A DNA stretch of 64,000 bases from Actinomadura spongiicola (GCF_003432485.1 NZ_QVNQ01000001.1:868001-932000), one strand, 5' to 3'. Numbered from the stretch's first letter, positions 31,639 through 40,798 are shown. The notes: generated from the letters alone by a model not told the origin. A program made the numbers and translations.

Positions 31639-34536
31639 TCACGACAGTGGGGGAGCCTCCCCGTGGTCGCGCCACCAGTCGGCCGCCGCTTCCACGGCGA
31701 GGCCGGTGGTCCAGAGGTCGGCGGGGTCGCCGGGCAGCAGGCGTTCCCGCAGCGCGTCCCGCATCGGGTAAGAAATCGCGGCGCCGGTCGTGGGGACATC
31801 GTCGCCCAGGACATCAGCGGGGAACTTGCAGACCGCGACGGCGTCCGCCGACCCCAGACCCGTACGTTCCGCCAGGTCGCGCACGGTGGCGGCGGCGTCG
31901 ATCGGTGCCGGGCCGCGCTCGGCCAGCAACCGCAGGAGCCGGACGACGCGGTCGGCGGTGCCCCAGCAGGGAACGGAGGCCTTGGTCGTCTGCCAGCCGG
32001 GCAGTTCGATCGGGTGGAAGGTTCCGCCGGGCGCGTACTCCACGGCCGTCGCGGTCCGATCGTGCCGCTGGTAACCCGAGATCCGCAGGGCCCCGTTCGG
32101 GGTGCGCCAGAGCTGTCCGGGAGCCTGCTGTTCCAGTTCCCTGTCGACCATCTGGCGTTCGGCGTCGGACTGCCCGTCGCCACCAGCCGGGGTGAAACGC
32201 AGTACTCGGAAGGCGGCCGTGCCATCACCCATCGGAGCGTTGGCCCACAGGCGCAGAACATCGAGGATCTCTTCGCGCTGCGCGTCAGACGTCCACGGCA
32301 GGACGGCCGGGAGCGCGTAGCCCGCCAGGGTTTCCATCCCGGCGCCCACATGCCCACCGGGTGGCAGGGAGACCGTCCGGACGAGGTAGGGCCGTTCGGT
32401 CGTGGGCTCATCGGTCGCCGCCGATTCCAACGCGCGGGCCAGAAGCCGCTGGCGCACGAGCCACCTCGTCTTCGCCATGGTGGGCGCGAAGGGAAGATCG
32501 GGAGCCGCCGAGACCAGCCCAGGAAGCCCCGAAGGCTGTGGACGGCCGATCCGGGCACGCAACTCGATGCCGAGGAGGAGGCACTCGACCGCCATACGGG
32601 CCGCTTCGAGGACACCGTCCCGGAGAGCCGGACCGGTCACCTCGGGCAGCACGGCCGCCAGCGCGTCGGTCGCCGCGCCCGGTCCGGTCAGCGTCGCCTC
32701 CAGCAGCCGCGCCGCGCCCTCCCGGTCGAGAAGCCGCAGCGCGGCCGAGCCGTCCGGGTCCGCCGGGTCTCGCCGCGCCCACCACCCGGGCGGCGGCACG
32801 AGTCCACCCTTCCCGCTCATCACCGGCGAGTAGGGCAACCGGGCCGTGCGGGTCCCGTCGGGCGCGATGACGGTGATCTCGCCCCGGTTCAACCGGACCT
32901 CGTTCGGCCCGGCGGCGCCCGGGAACGTCACCTCGGCGGCTCCCGGTGCCTGGGGTCGTGCGGTGGCGGCCTCGGGGTCCAAGGTCAGCGCGACGGTCTC
33001 GCCCGTCTGCCCCTCGACGCGGAACGTCTGCCAGCGGCCGTCCTTGATCCGTGACAGGAGGCCGGTCGTGCCGTCATACCAGGGCAGCAGCCCGTCGGGG
33101 AGCTGGGGAAGCTTCACCATCAAGCTGTCGTCGCCGCTGACGGACGCGTAGGCGTGCCAGGAACGTTCCGTGATGGTGAGATACCCGAGGTGCTGGATGA
33201 TCGTCCGGCCGGCTTTCGGAGACTTGTGCGGCACACCATTTCCGGGCACGCCCAGTTCGGCGGGAATCCCTCCGCGCAGGGCCGCCAGCAGCGCGTCCAC
33301 GGGATCGGCAGGCTCAGCGGATTCAAGGACGTTCGGCTCCAGCTCAAGAAGACCGCCGGGCCCGGTGATCCGCACCAACTGGCGCAAGGCGTTGTGCAGG
33401 AAGGGAAGGTCACGGCGGCCCGCGTCAGCCGCCCAGGCATCAACGGTTTCGAGCAACACCTCCCGAATCTCCGGCAGGTCCCACAGCGCTTTCACCGTGG
33501 CCGCGTAGTCGACGTTGCCGAAGTACCCGAGGTCGCGGACGAACGCGTCCAGCAAACTGGCGAAACGCTCGCGTCCTTCCGGTCCGGACGCCACGTCCGC
33601 GGCCAGCCGCCCGATGTCGAAGTCCGACGCCCACCAGCGGGGCGCGTCAGAGTTGAACTCACTCTGGGGAATGATGTGCCGGTGGTCGGGAGGCGGAACC
33701 GCCGGATCCGTCTCCTCGCCGACCACCACCTCGGCCCCCGGGAACAGGCGATCCCCGGCCTGGTCGACGAGTCGCAGCAGAACGGCGGCCGCGCACCCTC
33801 GCCCCGTGGTGCCGAACCACGCCGCCGGCAGGTGCGCGCCCGCTCCGCTCTCGGCCAGGCACTCCAGCCACATCTGCCGGATCTTCTCGGCGACCTCCTC
33901 GCCGCTCTCCTCCTCGTGCCTGGCACGGTCGGGCTCTGCGGCGATCAGCAGCTTCATCAGGTCGTCGTCCCGTCCGGCCACCGCCGCGAGCGGCTCCCGG
34001 GCGGCCGCCCAGACCTGGTGGGACGCGATGGGCACGAGCCCGGCGCGCAGCAGCCGCTCGGCGAGGAACGCCTCCTCGTCCCGCTTCTTGATCTTCGCGC
34101 CACGGGCCAGCGTCCGCAGGTCCGGAAAGATCCGGGCGTACGGGACGAGCCCGGCGTCGAATCCCGCGCAGATCACCGCGCGGAACCGGGCGTGGGCCTC
34201 CTCGCCCGGCAGCTCCGCGGCGAGCAGCTTGGCGTAGTCGCGCAACGCGGCCGGTCCGACGCCGCCCGCGGGCACCAGTTCGAGGAAGACGTCCTGCACC
34301 CGGTCGAGGTCGAGCAGCGCGGGATGGTTCTTCTCGACCTTCCGCGCCTGCCCGAACGCCCAGTACGCGAGCTCGCTCTCGCCCGCCCGCACCAGTTCCC
34401 GGCAGGCCTGCTCGAAGAACAGTGCCAACTCGGCGGCGGGCAACGGCTCCGCGGCCCTGGTCAACATCTTCTTGGCGCCGGTGGGTCCGGCGGCGACGAG
34501 ATCGGCCGGTGCGGGCAGTCGAGGAAAGTGAGTCAT
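31639..34536 (-). CDS. Large soluble protein of unknown function, 965 aa, first gene of the hydrogenase transcription unit
   Basis: ATG 34536 (AAGGA upstream) opens a 965-aa frame ending 12 bases before the 473-aa gene. The N-terminal 200 residues are helical with repeat-like segments (ALFFEQACRELVRAGESELA, LPGEEAHARFRAVICAGFDA). The middle has HRHIIPQSEFNSDAPRWWAS and a Trp/Gly-rich region (GLLPWYDGTTGLLSRIKDGR); the C-terminal third is helical (DRVVRLLRLLAERG). No signal peptide, transmembrane span or ATP-binding motif is visible. I cannot assign a family. Being first in line before the hydrogenase genes, it may be functionally linked, or may only contain their promoter near its 3' end. Confidence 0.8.
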   Translation of the reverse strand: MTHFPRLPAPADLVAAGPTGAKKMLTRAAEPLPAAELALFFEQACRELVRAGESELAYWAFGQARKVEKNHPALLDLDRVQDVFLELVPAGGVGPAALRDYAKLLAAELPGEEAHARFRAVICAGFDAGLVPYARIFPDLRTLARGAKIKKRDEEAFLAERLLRAGLVPIASHQVWAAAREPLAAVAGRDDDLMKLLIAAEPDRARHEEESGEEVAEKIRQMWLECLAESGAGAHLPAAWFGTTGRGCAAAVLLRLVDQAGDRLFPGAEVVVGEETDPAVPPPDHRHIIPQSEFNSDAPRWWASDFDIGRLAADVASGPEGRERFASLLDAFVRDLGYFGNVDYAATVKALWDLPEIREVLLETVDAWAADAGRRDLPFLHNALRQLVRITGPGGLLELEPNVLESAEPADPVDALLAALRGGIPAELGVPGNGVPHKSPKAGRTIIQHLGYLTITERSWHAYASVSGDDSLMVKLPQLPDGLLPWYDGTTGLLSRIKDGRWQTFRVEGQTGETVALTLDPEAATARPQAPGAAEVTFPGAAGPNEVRLNRGEITVIAPDGTRTARLPYSPVMSGKGGLVPPPGWWARRDPADPDGSAALRLLDREGAARLLEATLTGPGAATDALAAVLPEVTGPALRDGVLEAARMAVECLLLGIELRARIGRPQPSGLPGLVSAAPDLPFAPTMAKTRWLVRQRLLARALESAATDEPTTERPYLVRTVSLPPGGHVGAGMETLAGYALPAVLPWTSDAQREEILDVLRLWANAPMGDGTAAFRVLRFTPAGGDGQSDAERQMVDRELEQQAPGQLWRTPNGALRISGYQRHDRTATAVEYAPGGTFHPIELPGWQTTKASVPCWGTADRVVRLLRLLAERGPAPIDAAATVRDLAERTGLGSADAVAVCKFPADVLGDDVPTTGAAISYPMRDALRERLLPGDPADLWTTGLAVEAAADWWRDHGEAPPLS

Positions 34537-34621
34537 CGCGTCCTTCGTCCTTGAACGACCATGAAACCCTGCGACGATCCGCCCGCGTGATCGGTTCCGC
34601 GATGTGGGGAGCCGCACTTGA

Positions 34622-35878
34622 TCATGGTGTTGCCTGCGGCGAGGTCGCGGACGCCGGTTGCGCCGGGGTCGCCTCACCGGCGGGCGCGGCGTCCACCGGC
34701 GGCTTCAGGAAGCCGGTCGCCCAGGCGACCGGGATCGTGACCACGGCGATGACCAGCCCGGTGATCACCGGGGCGGTCGCGCCGTACTTGTCGATCGCGA
34801 CACCACCGGCGAACGCCCCGAAGGCGATACCGATGTTGGCCGCGGAGACCGGCAACGACTGCGCGAGCTGGCCCCCGGGCCCCGCCAGGGCGATCACCCG
34901 GACCTGAAGGGAGGGCACGATGCTGTAGAAGCAGAGGCCGAAGGCGAGCAGCACGATCGCGACGAGCCACGCGATCGATCCGACGAGGTAGAGCACCAGC
35001 AGACTGACCGCGATGCCGACGGAGCCGACGATCAGGGCGCGTCCGGCGTTCCGGTCGGCGAACCTGCCGCCGCCGAACGAGCCCACGGCCGTGGCCGCGC
35101 CGTAGGCCAGCAGGAACACGCTCAGCATCGCGCCCGTGACGCCGGTGACGTCCCGCAGGAACGGCACGAGGTAGGTCAACGTCGCGAAGATCGCCGAGAA
35201 CACGATGAAGTTGAGGAACAGCACGGCGAGCACCCGAGGGGCGAACGCGTACCTGGCCTGGTGGGCGGCGCCGGCACCGGCGGGCGGCACGGTCGGGATC
35301 AGCGCCACCGTCCCGACCAGCACCACCACGGCGCCCGCCACGATCGCCATGAACGATCCGCGCCAGCCGAGGGTCTGGCCGACCAGCGTCCCCAGCGGCA
35401 CCCCGAGCGCCCCCGCCATCGCGACACCGGAGATGACGATCCCGATCGCCTTGCCGATGCGCTCCGCCGGGACGACCACCACGGCCGCCATGAACGCACC
35501 GGCGATGAACAGGCCCTGCAACGCGCCGATGAGGAAGCGCAGCACGAGGAACAGGGCGTAGGAATGGGTCAGCGCCGCGACCAGGTTGCACACGACGAAC
35601 AAGGCGACCGCGCCGCCGAGGACGGTCTTCTTCTCCATCCTGATGGTCAGCGCGGTCAGAATCGGGCCACCGATGGCGAGGCCCAGCGCGTACACGGTCA
35701 CCAGGGTGCCGGTCGCGGCGATGGTGACGTGGAAGTCGGCGGCGATCCGGTCCAGCACGCCGACCACGAGCAGTTCGCCGCTGCCCAGCACGAACATTCC
35801 CAAGAACAGCGTGGCCAGAGCCAGATTGGACCTGGCCGGACTCGGCGCCGTCTGCCGGTGGCGTCTGGACTCAGCCAT
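34622..35878 (-). CDS. MFS transporter, DHA1 (drug:H+ antiporter) type
   Basis: A 418-aa, 12-span carrier. Span 1 is LALATLFLGMFVLGSGELLV; LGLAIGGPILTALTIRMEKK is the loop 2-3 motif A region, and GVAMAGALGVPLGTLVGQTL is the antiporter motif C-like span 5, marking it as an efflux protein of the arabinose-efflux/chloramphenicol-resistance branch. The N-terminus is polar and the tail Ala/Pro/Ser-rich. It overlaps the VOC gene by eight bases and is the last gene of an SDR-VOC-MFS operon divergent from an HxlR regulator. Confidence 0.9.
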   Translation of the reverse strand: MAESRRHRQTAPSPARSNLALATLFLGMFVLGSGELLVVGVLDRIAADFHVTIAATGTLVTVYALGLAIGGPILTALTIRMEKKTVLGGAVALFVVCNLVAALTHSYALFLVLRFLIGALQGLFIAGAFMAAVVVVPAERIGKAIGIVISGVAMAGALGVPLGTLVGQTLGWRGSFMAIVAGAVVVLVGTVALIPTVPPAGAGAAHQARYAFAPRVLAVLFLNFIVFSAIFATLTYLVPFLRDVTGVTGAMLSVFLLAYGAATAVGSFGGGRFADRNAGRALIVGSVGIAVSLLVLYLVGSIAWLVAIVLLAFGLCFYSIVPSLQVRVIALAGPGGQLAQSLPVSAANIGIAFGAFAGGVAIDKYGATAPVITGLVIAVVTIPVAWATGFLKPPVDAAPAGEATPAQPASATSPQATP

Positions 35879-36221
35879 CTTTCCTCCATTCGATGATCTG
35901 CAGGTAATTTCCGTCGGGATCGGCGAACGTGCCGAACTTGCCCTTCTCCCGCTCCTCGACCGAGATCCATTCCACGCCGGCCGTGGTCAGCCGGGCCTGT
36001 TCGGCGTCGAAGTCGTCGACGTCGAAGTTGATGATCGTGCGACCGGGTTGGTCGTTCTTCGCCGAGACGTCCTCGCGCCCGTCGATGACCAGCAGGAAGC
36101 CGCCCAGGTCGATCGGGCCCTCACCGGTGAACTCGGGTGCCAGCGCCTTGATGTACCAGGCCCTCAGCTCCGCCGGACGGGTCGTGCCGAGCAACATGCT
36201 CGCGGGCTTCAGAGTCGTCAT
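35871..36221 (-). CDS. VOC-superfamily (glyoxalase/bleomycin-resistance fold) protein
   Basis: A 116-aa single VOC module pair: ASMLLGTTRPAELRAWYIKA, TIINFDVDDFDAEQARLTTA and the closing GTFADPDGNYLQIIEW, with the late Glu (IIEW) at the usual metal position. The first half has no obvious His ligand, so metal binding is uncertain. Proteins of this type bind or isomerise small hydrophobic molecules or sequester drugs; with an SDR and an efflux carrier in the same operon a detoxification unit is plausible. Confidence 0.88.
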   Translation of the reverse strand: MTTLKPASMLLGTTRPAELRAWYIKALAPEFTGEGPIDLGGFLLVIDGREDVSAKNDQPGRTIINFDVDDFDAEQARLTTAGVEWISVEEREKGKFGTFADPDGNYLQIIEWRKDG

Positions 36222-36265
36222 ATCGAATCTCCTCGGTTGATTGTCAGCGTCCGCAGGCTCGGAAC

Positions 36266-37069
36266 TCAGTCGACAAGTGCGCCGCCGGAGAGATTGACGG
36301 TCGTCCCGGTCACGACGCCCGCCCGATCCGAAGCCAGGAATGCCGCGGTCTCCGCGATCTCGGAAAGCGAGGGCAGCCGCTTCAGCAGCGTTCCCTGCGC
36401 GAGCCCGCCTTCCAGGAATTCCTGCACCGACTGCCCGGCCGCTTCCGCGGTCGGCCGGAAAAGGTCCTTGGTGTAGGAACCCGCCGCGGGCGCATCGGCG
36501 ACGGCATGCGGGCGTATGCCGATCACCCGGATACCGGCGGGGGCCAACTCCGCGGCCAGGATCCGGGAGAACGCCTCCTTACCGGCCGCGCTCACCGCAT
36601 GCCCCAAAATGCCGCCGACGGCCAACTTGGAGCCCGGCTCTGACAGGGTCAATATGACGCCGGGACGCTCGCGTCCCATGTGCGGTGCCACGGCCTTGCT
36701 GGTGTTGAACAGCGCCCGCAGGAAGCCGTCGATCGGTCGCATGAACTCGTCCAGTGTCAGGTCCGCCAGCGATGTCCCCTGGTCGTGCATGACGCTGACC
36801 GCGTTGAGAGCGATGTCGATGCCGCCGGCCGACGCGGCGACCGCGGCGGCGTGCTTCTCGACCGCCTCCTGATCGAGGACGTCGACCCGCGCGGTCTCGA
36901 CGGTCCCGCCTTCCAGGTCGATGTCACGCGCCACGGCGTCGAGCTTCGCCCGCGTCCGTCCGGCGACGAAGACCCGCGCGCCTTCCCGGGCGAAGACCCT
37001 GGCGACGGCGCCGCCGATGGCGCCTCCACCCCCATAGATCACGGCGTTCTTGTCCTTGAGCAGCAACAT
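36266..37069 (-). CDS. SDR-family oxidoreductase lacking the catalytic tyrosine
   Basis: A 267-aa SDR starting at ATG 37069 behind GGGAGGAAG. The nucleotide motif YGGGGAIGGAVARVFA (GxxxGxG) and the C-terminal AAFLASDRAGVVTGTTVNLS are normal. The active-site helix reads GHAVSAAGKEAFSRIL, so the position four before the lysine is Ser where classical SDRs have Tyr, and the catalytic serine region reads LTLSEPGS. It may be a divergent or non-catalytic SDR. It is the promoter-proximal gene of the operon with VOC and MFS, divergent from the HxlR regulator. Confidence 0.87.
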   Translation of the reverse strand: MLLLKDKNAVIYGGGGAIGGAVARVFAREGARVFVAGRTRAKLDAVARDIDLEGGTVETARVDVLDQEAVEKHAAAVAASAGGIDIALNAVSVMHDQGTSLADLTLDEFMRPIDGFLRALFNTSKAVAPHMGRERPGVILTLSEPGSKLAVGGILGHAVSAAGKEAFSRILAAELAPAGIRVIGIRPHAVADAPAAGSYTKDLFRPTAEAAGQSVQEFLEGGLAQGTLLKRLPSLSEIAETAAFLASDRAGVVTGTTVNLSGGALVD

Positions 37070-37138
37070 GCTTCCTCCCGTCCGCTCGCGGCCGGCCCGA
37101 TCGGCGCGACCGCGGTCGACAAAGAGTAACCAGAGTTG

Positions 37139-37153
37139 GTTGTTAAAAACAAC
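37139..37153. promoter_or_regulatory. Dyad GTTGTT-AAA-AACAAC, candidate HxlR operator
   Basis: A perfect 6-bp inverted repeat with a 3-base centre sits in the AT-rich middle of the 131-base region between the SDR gene (start 37069) and the divergent HxlR gene (start 37201). Weaker symmetry extends outward (GAGTTG on the left, CTAGACTC on the right). Position and form suit control of both directions by the HxlR protein. Confidence 0.55.
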
Positions 37154-37200
37154 TAGACTCGATGATAGTTTAGGATCGTACGGGAGGAGGAGTGTGAACC

Positions 37201-37842
37201 ATGCCGACCAGTCGCAGCTACTGGGACTCATGCGGGATCGCGCGGGCCCTCGACGTCGTCGGGGAGCGTTGGGCGCTGCTGATCGTCCGCGAGCTGCTCC
37301 TGACGCCCCAACGGTTCTCGGAGTTGCGGCAGGCCCTGCCCAACGTCAGCTCGAACGTGCTCGCCGACCGGCTCCGGGAACTGGAGAACCGGGGAGTGAT
37401 CCGCCATGGACCGGCGGACGCGGAAGGCCCGAAGGTCTACGAGCTGACCGAATGGGGCCGGAAGCTGGAACCGATCGTGCGGGCCCTGGGCACCTGGGGG
37501 ATCGACGCGCCCCAGCCGCCCGAACCGGCCGCGCTCAGCGCCAGCTCCGTGCTGATCTACCTGGAGGACGCCGCCCGGCCCGACCCCACCGCACCGCCCA
37601 CGGTGTGCAGGCTGGAACTCGGAGGACGGGTCTGGACGGTGCGACTGGCGGACGGGCGGCTTCAGGTGCAGGCCGGGGAGACGACGACGGCGGACGCCTC
37701 ACTCCGCGCGGAGCCCAAGACTCTCAGCACCCTGCTGGCCGACCCGTCCGCGCTCGAAAAGAAGTGTGACGACGGCAGCATCACCGTCGTGGGAGACCTG
37801 TCGGCCATCCGCCGCCTGCTGTACGCGGGTTCCGGACGGTGA
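37201..37842 (+). CDS. HxlR-family regulator with C-terminal SCP2-like domain
   Basis: A 213-aa protein. Residues 1-105 are an HxlR winged helix (YWDSCGIARALDVVGERWAL, FSELRQALPNVSSNVLADRL, YELTEWGRKLEPIVRALG) with the conserved Cys11. Residues about 118-210 resemble an SCP2/sterol-carrier-like ligand pocket (VCRLELGGRVWTVRLADG, SITVVGDLSAIRRLL), a known fusion in actinobacteria that can bind a hydrophobic inducer. It is divergent from an SDR-VOC-MFS operon across a dyad, suggesting an inducible detoxification module. Confidence 0.9.
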   Translation: MPTSRSYWDSCGIARALDVVGERWALLIVRELLLTPQRFSELRQALPNVSSNVLADRLRELENRGVIRHGPADAEGPKVYELTEWGRKLEPIVRALGTWGIDAPQPPEPAALSASSVLIYLEDAARPDPTAPPTVCRLELGGRVWTVRLADGRLQVQAGETTTADASLRAEPKTLSTLLADPSALEKKCDDGSITVVGDLSAIRRLLYAGSGR

Positions 37843-37864
37843 TGCCTGTCGTGTCGTGCTTCGG

Positions 37865-38728
37865 CTATTGCGGATGGCGTGCCGTGGGGACGGGCTGGGG
37901 ACGCCATGCCGTCGCAGCCATGGCGAGCAGGAGCCCGGTGAGGATCAACCAGTAGCCGAAGATCTGTGTGCTCGACGGCGGGTCGGTGAGCGGGGTGATC
38001 GCGCCTGGCAGAACGTAGATGGCCGCGGCCAGTGCCCAGCGTGGGGTGCGCGCGACCGCGGTGGCCAGTACTCCGGCGAGCAGGAGGATGCTCTCGGTGC
38101 CCGCCCTGACCAGTTGCCATGTCTCGCCGTACTCGCGGATCCCGAACAGGTGGACGAGCGCCAGGGCGGCCGCGGGAATCACCAGCCACCACAGTGGCCG
38201 CACACGCAGATCCCGGGGACGGCCCGCCGCGAGCGCGATGGCCCCGATCGCCAGTACGCCGTAGGGGGCCAGCGAAACCCAGTTGTGGTACGCCGGTCCC
38301 AGGAACTGCGACGACCAGGCCGTCGCCTCCGGGCCCACGAGCATGGCCCGGCCGGTGGAGAACGCCACGGCCAGGGCGAGCGGCAGGACCGCCAGTGTCC
38401 AGCCGCGCAGCAACGCCACGGCGAGCAGTGCCGAGATGGCCAGCCAGCCGGGAGAGGCGTGGTCGGCGATGCCGTACGCCAGATTGGCGAGCGCCAGCAT
38501 GGACAGGCCGAGTTGTACGCCGTCCGCCCACCACGGCCCGGCGGTCGCGCGGGCCCTCGCGGTCAAGCCCGCGGTGAGGAGTCCGGCTGTCTCCCGTGGC
38601 CAGGGATGGCGGCGTGGGGTGTCGTTCAGCAACGTGCCGAGGATCTCGGCGCCGTACTCGGCGCGGTGATCCGGTGGGAACGCCCGCAGGAACAGCCGGT
38701 ACCAGCGTTCGGTGAATGCTCCGCTCAT
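37865..38728 (-). CDS. Polytopic membrane protein, PadR-partner type
   Basis: A 287-aa protein with a soluble N-terminal part resembling the start of many PadR-linked membrane proteins (WYRLFLRAFPPDHRAEYGAE, then a basic region) and about seven hydrophobic segments from residue 72 on (for example LGLSMLALANLAYGIADHA and WLVIPAAALALVHLFGI). It overlaps the PadR gene by four bases, so the pair is co-translated. Such pairs often affect membrane or envelope functions, but no function is established. Confidence 0.8.
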   Translation of the reverse strand: MSGAFTERWYRLFLRAFPPDHRAEYGAEILGTLLNDTPRRHPWPRETAGLLTAGLTARARATAGPWWADGVQLGLSMLALANLAYGIADHASPGWLAISALLAVALLRGWTLAVLPLALAVAFSTGRAMLVGPEATAWSSQFLGPAYHNWVSLAPYGVLAIGAIALAAGRPRDLRVRPLWWLVIPAAALALVHLFGIREYGETWQLVRAGTESILLLAGVLATAVARTPRWALAAAIYVLPGAITPLTDPPSSTQIFGYWLILTGLLLAMAATAWRPQPVPTARHPQ

Positions 38729-39069
38729 GCTCGGGCGTCTCCCGTCAGAGGGGAGGTACGGCCCATGACGACCTGGGCGGCCTGCTGCAACCGCCGGGCC
38801 TCCCGTGTGACGGCCGAGCGCCCGTCCTCGGTCAGCCGGTAGTAGCGACGCGGACGCCCCTGGACGGTCTCTTCACCGTCCACGACGACCAGTCCGTCGC
38901 GGGCCAGCCGGTCGAGTGCGCCGTAGAGGGTGCCGACGGCCAGGCGGACCCGTCCGTCCGACTGCGCCTCCGCCCTCTTGATGATCCCGTAGCCGTGCAC
39001 CGGCCCGTCCAGGAGCGCGGCCAGCACGAAGTACGTGGGCTCGCTCATCACACTGGTTCGCTTGACCAT
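38725..39069 (-). CDS. PadR-family transcriptional regulator
   Basis: A 114-aa small PadR protein: YFVLAALLDGPVHGYGIIKR, LAVGTLYGALDRLARDGLVV, the wing GRPRRYYRLTEDGRSAVTRE and a short terminal helix. The start may be the ATG at 39069 or the one at 39048 (MSEPTYF), which begins the domain. An imperfect dyad with ATAC (39080-39083) and GTAT (39097-39100) lies just upstream and could be its own operator. It shares a four-base overlap with the membrane-protein gene it probably regulates. The 200 bases up to the next gene show nothing else. Confidence 0.88.
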   Translation of the reverse strand: MVKRTSVMSEPTYFVLAALLDGPVHGYGIIKRAEAQSDGRVRLAVGTLYGALDRLARDGLVVVDGEETVQGRPRRYYRLTEDGRSAVTREARRLQQAAQVVMGRTSPLTGDARA

Positions 39070-39277
39070 ACGCGGGACGATACATCGTCGGCCGAAGTAT
39101 TGGAAGCGTGGTCCGTGGGCATGGCAAGGACCTGTCCATGTACGGCTTCATCGAACCTGGAAGAGAAATCGGCGCCGCGCTTCACCAGGCCATTCGCGGT
39201 ACTTTCCGGCGCGGCGAGCAGAAACGATCTCCGTCCTCCTATGATCGAAAATCCGACTCACTTTAGGAGGGGGACCG

Positions 39278-40798
39278 TTGCGAGTCAGTCGTCGCGCTTT
39301 TCTGCTCGCCGGTGCCGGAACGGGGGCGTTGGCCGCCCTCGACGGTGCCGGGGCCGTTGCCTTAGCCGATAGCTGGAGCGTTCCATGGAATCGTCTGCGC
39401 CGTGCCGTCGACGGGCCCGTCGTGCTGCCCGGAGATCCCGCCTACGCGAGGGCGAAGCAGGCGCACTACGCGCAGTATGACGTCATATCCCCGCAGGCGG
39501 TCGCCTACTGCACGTCCGCCCGGGACGTGAGCGCGTGCCTGCGATTCGCACGCGACCACGGCATCGTCGCGACCGCGCGCAGCGGCGGGCACAGCACCGC
39601 CGGATACTCGACCTCCCGCGGCCTGATCGTGGACGTCTCCCGGATCAAGGGGGTGCGGCTCCAGGGGCGGAACGCCGTCCTGGGAGCGGGCGACCATCTC
39701 GTCGACGTCACCCATGGGCTGGCGCCGCACGGTCTCGGCTTCCCCGGCGGGCTTTCCCCGACCGTCGGTGTGGCGGGATTCCTTCAGGGCGGCGGCCACG
39801 GGTTCCTCACCCGCAAGGAGGGCATGGGCTGCGACCATATCCTGGCCGCCGAGGTCGTCCTCGCCGACGGGGAGATCGTCGTGGCGAAGCCGGACCACAA
39901 CGCCGAGCTGCTGTGGGCGCTGCGCGGTGGAGGAGGCGGGAACTTCGGAATCGTGACCCGCTTCCAGGTGCGTCCCGTCGTGGTATCGACCCTGGTCAAC
40001 TTCGACCTGACCTGGACCTGGGAGCATGCCGCGCGGGCGCTGTCGGCGTGGCAGCACTGGATCGCCGCGGCCCCCCGAAACCTGGGCTCGCAACTGGACG
40101 TCCTGCTCGTGGACGCCGCCCCCGGCTCGGCGCCGATGGTGAGCCTCTCCGGCGTCTGGTCGGGCGACGCGGCCGGGGCCGCCGCCCAGCTGAACGAGCT
40201 GGTGGCCGCCGTCGGCGCGCCACCGGCGACACGGCGCGAGAAGCAGATGCCCTACCGGGACGCGATGATGGAGTGGTACGGCTGCGCCGACCACACCGTG
40301 CCGCAGTGCCACCGGTCGGGCTCCGGCAAAGGCGTCCTTCCCCGGGACGCGTTCTTCCTGGCCCGAGCGCGCATGTACGACGCCCCACAGTCCGCCTCCA
40401 CCGTCGACACGGTGCTGGAGGCGTTCGACGCCGACCGACGGGCGGGGCACACCCGCGTGCTCAGCGCGCTGGCGTTCGGCGGGAAGGTCAACACGGTCTC
40501 CCGCACCGAGACCGCGTACGTCCACCGCGACACCCAGTACGCACTCGTCGCGGCGACCAGGCTGGAGACCGGCACGCCCAAGAAGGCCGACCGGACCGCC
40601 GCGCAGGCCTGGGAGGACGACATGTTCCGGGTGCTGGACCCCAGCTCCAACGGGGAGACCTACCAGAACTTCGTCGACCCGGCCATGACGGACTGGCGGA
40701 GCGCCTACTACGCCGAGAACTACGCCCGACTGGTAGCCATCAAGAAGCACTACGACCCCGACCGCTTCTTCGACTTCCCCCAGGCGATCGGCGCCTGA
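39278..40798 (+). CDS. Exported FAD-linked oxidase (BBE-type, VAO/PCMH family)
   Basis: A 506-aa enzyme starting at TTG 39278 behind a strong AGGAGGGGG. The N-terminus is a Tat signal (RVSRRAFLLAGAGTGALA). The FAD domain has ARSGGHSTAGYS, whose His carries covalent flavin in this family, and GGGGGNFGIVTRFQV. The second flavin-linking Cys of bicovalent members is absent: that segment reads GGLSPTVGVAGF. The C-terminal BBE motif YYAENYARLVAIKKHYDPDR is present. Such enzymes oxidise sugars, alkaloids or polyketides outside the cytoplasm. It is monocistronic. Confidence 0.92.
   Translation: MRVSRRAFLLAGAGTGALAALDGAGAVALADSWSVPWNRLRRAVDGPVVLPGDPAYARAKQAHYAQYDVISPQAVAYCTSARDVSACLRFARDHGIVATARSGGHSTAGYSTSRGLIVDVSRIKGVRLQGRNAVLGAGDHLVDVTHGLAPHGLGFPGGLSPTVGVAGFLQGGGHGFLTRKEGMGCDHILAAEVVLADGEIVVAKPDHNAELLWALRGGGGGNFGIVTRFQVRPVVVSTLVNFDLTWTWEHAARALSAWQHWIAAAPRNLGSQLDVLLVDAAPGSAPMVSLSGVWSGDAAGAAAQLNELVAAVGAPPATRREKQMPYRDAMMEWYGCADHTVPQCHRSGSGKGVLPRDAFFLARARMYDAPQSASTVDTVLEAFDADRRAGHTRVLSALAFGGKVNTVSRTETAYVHRDTQYALVAATRLETGTPKKADRTAAQAWEDDMFRVLDPSSNGETYQNFVDPAMTDWRSAYYAENYARLVAIKKHYDPDRFFDFPQAIGA

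Noticed and set aside
33154..34554. Long + strand open frame inside the 965-aa gene region
   Set aside because: It is antisense and lacks a ribosome-binding site; the - strand frame spans the whole region without interruption and has balanced composition.
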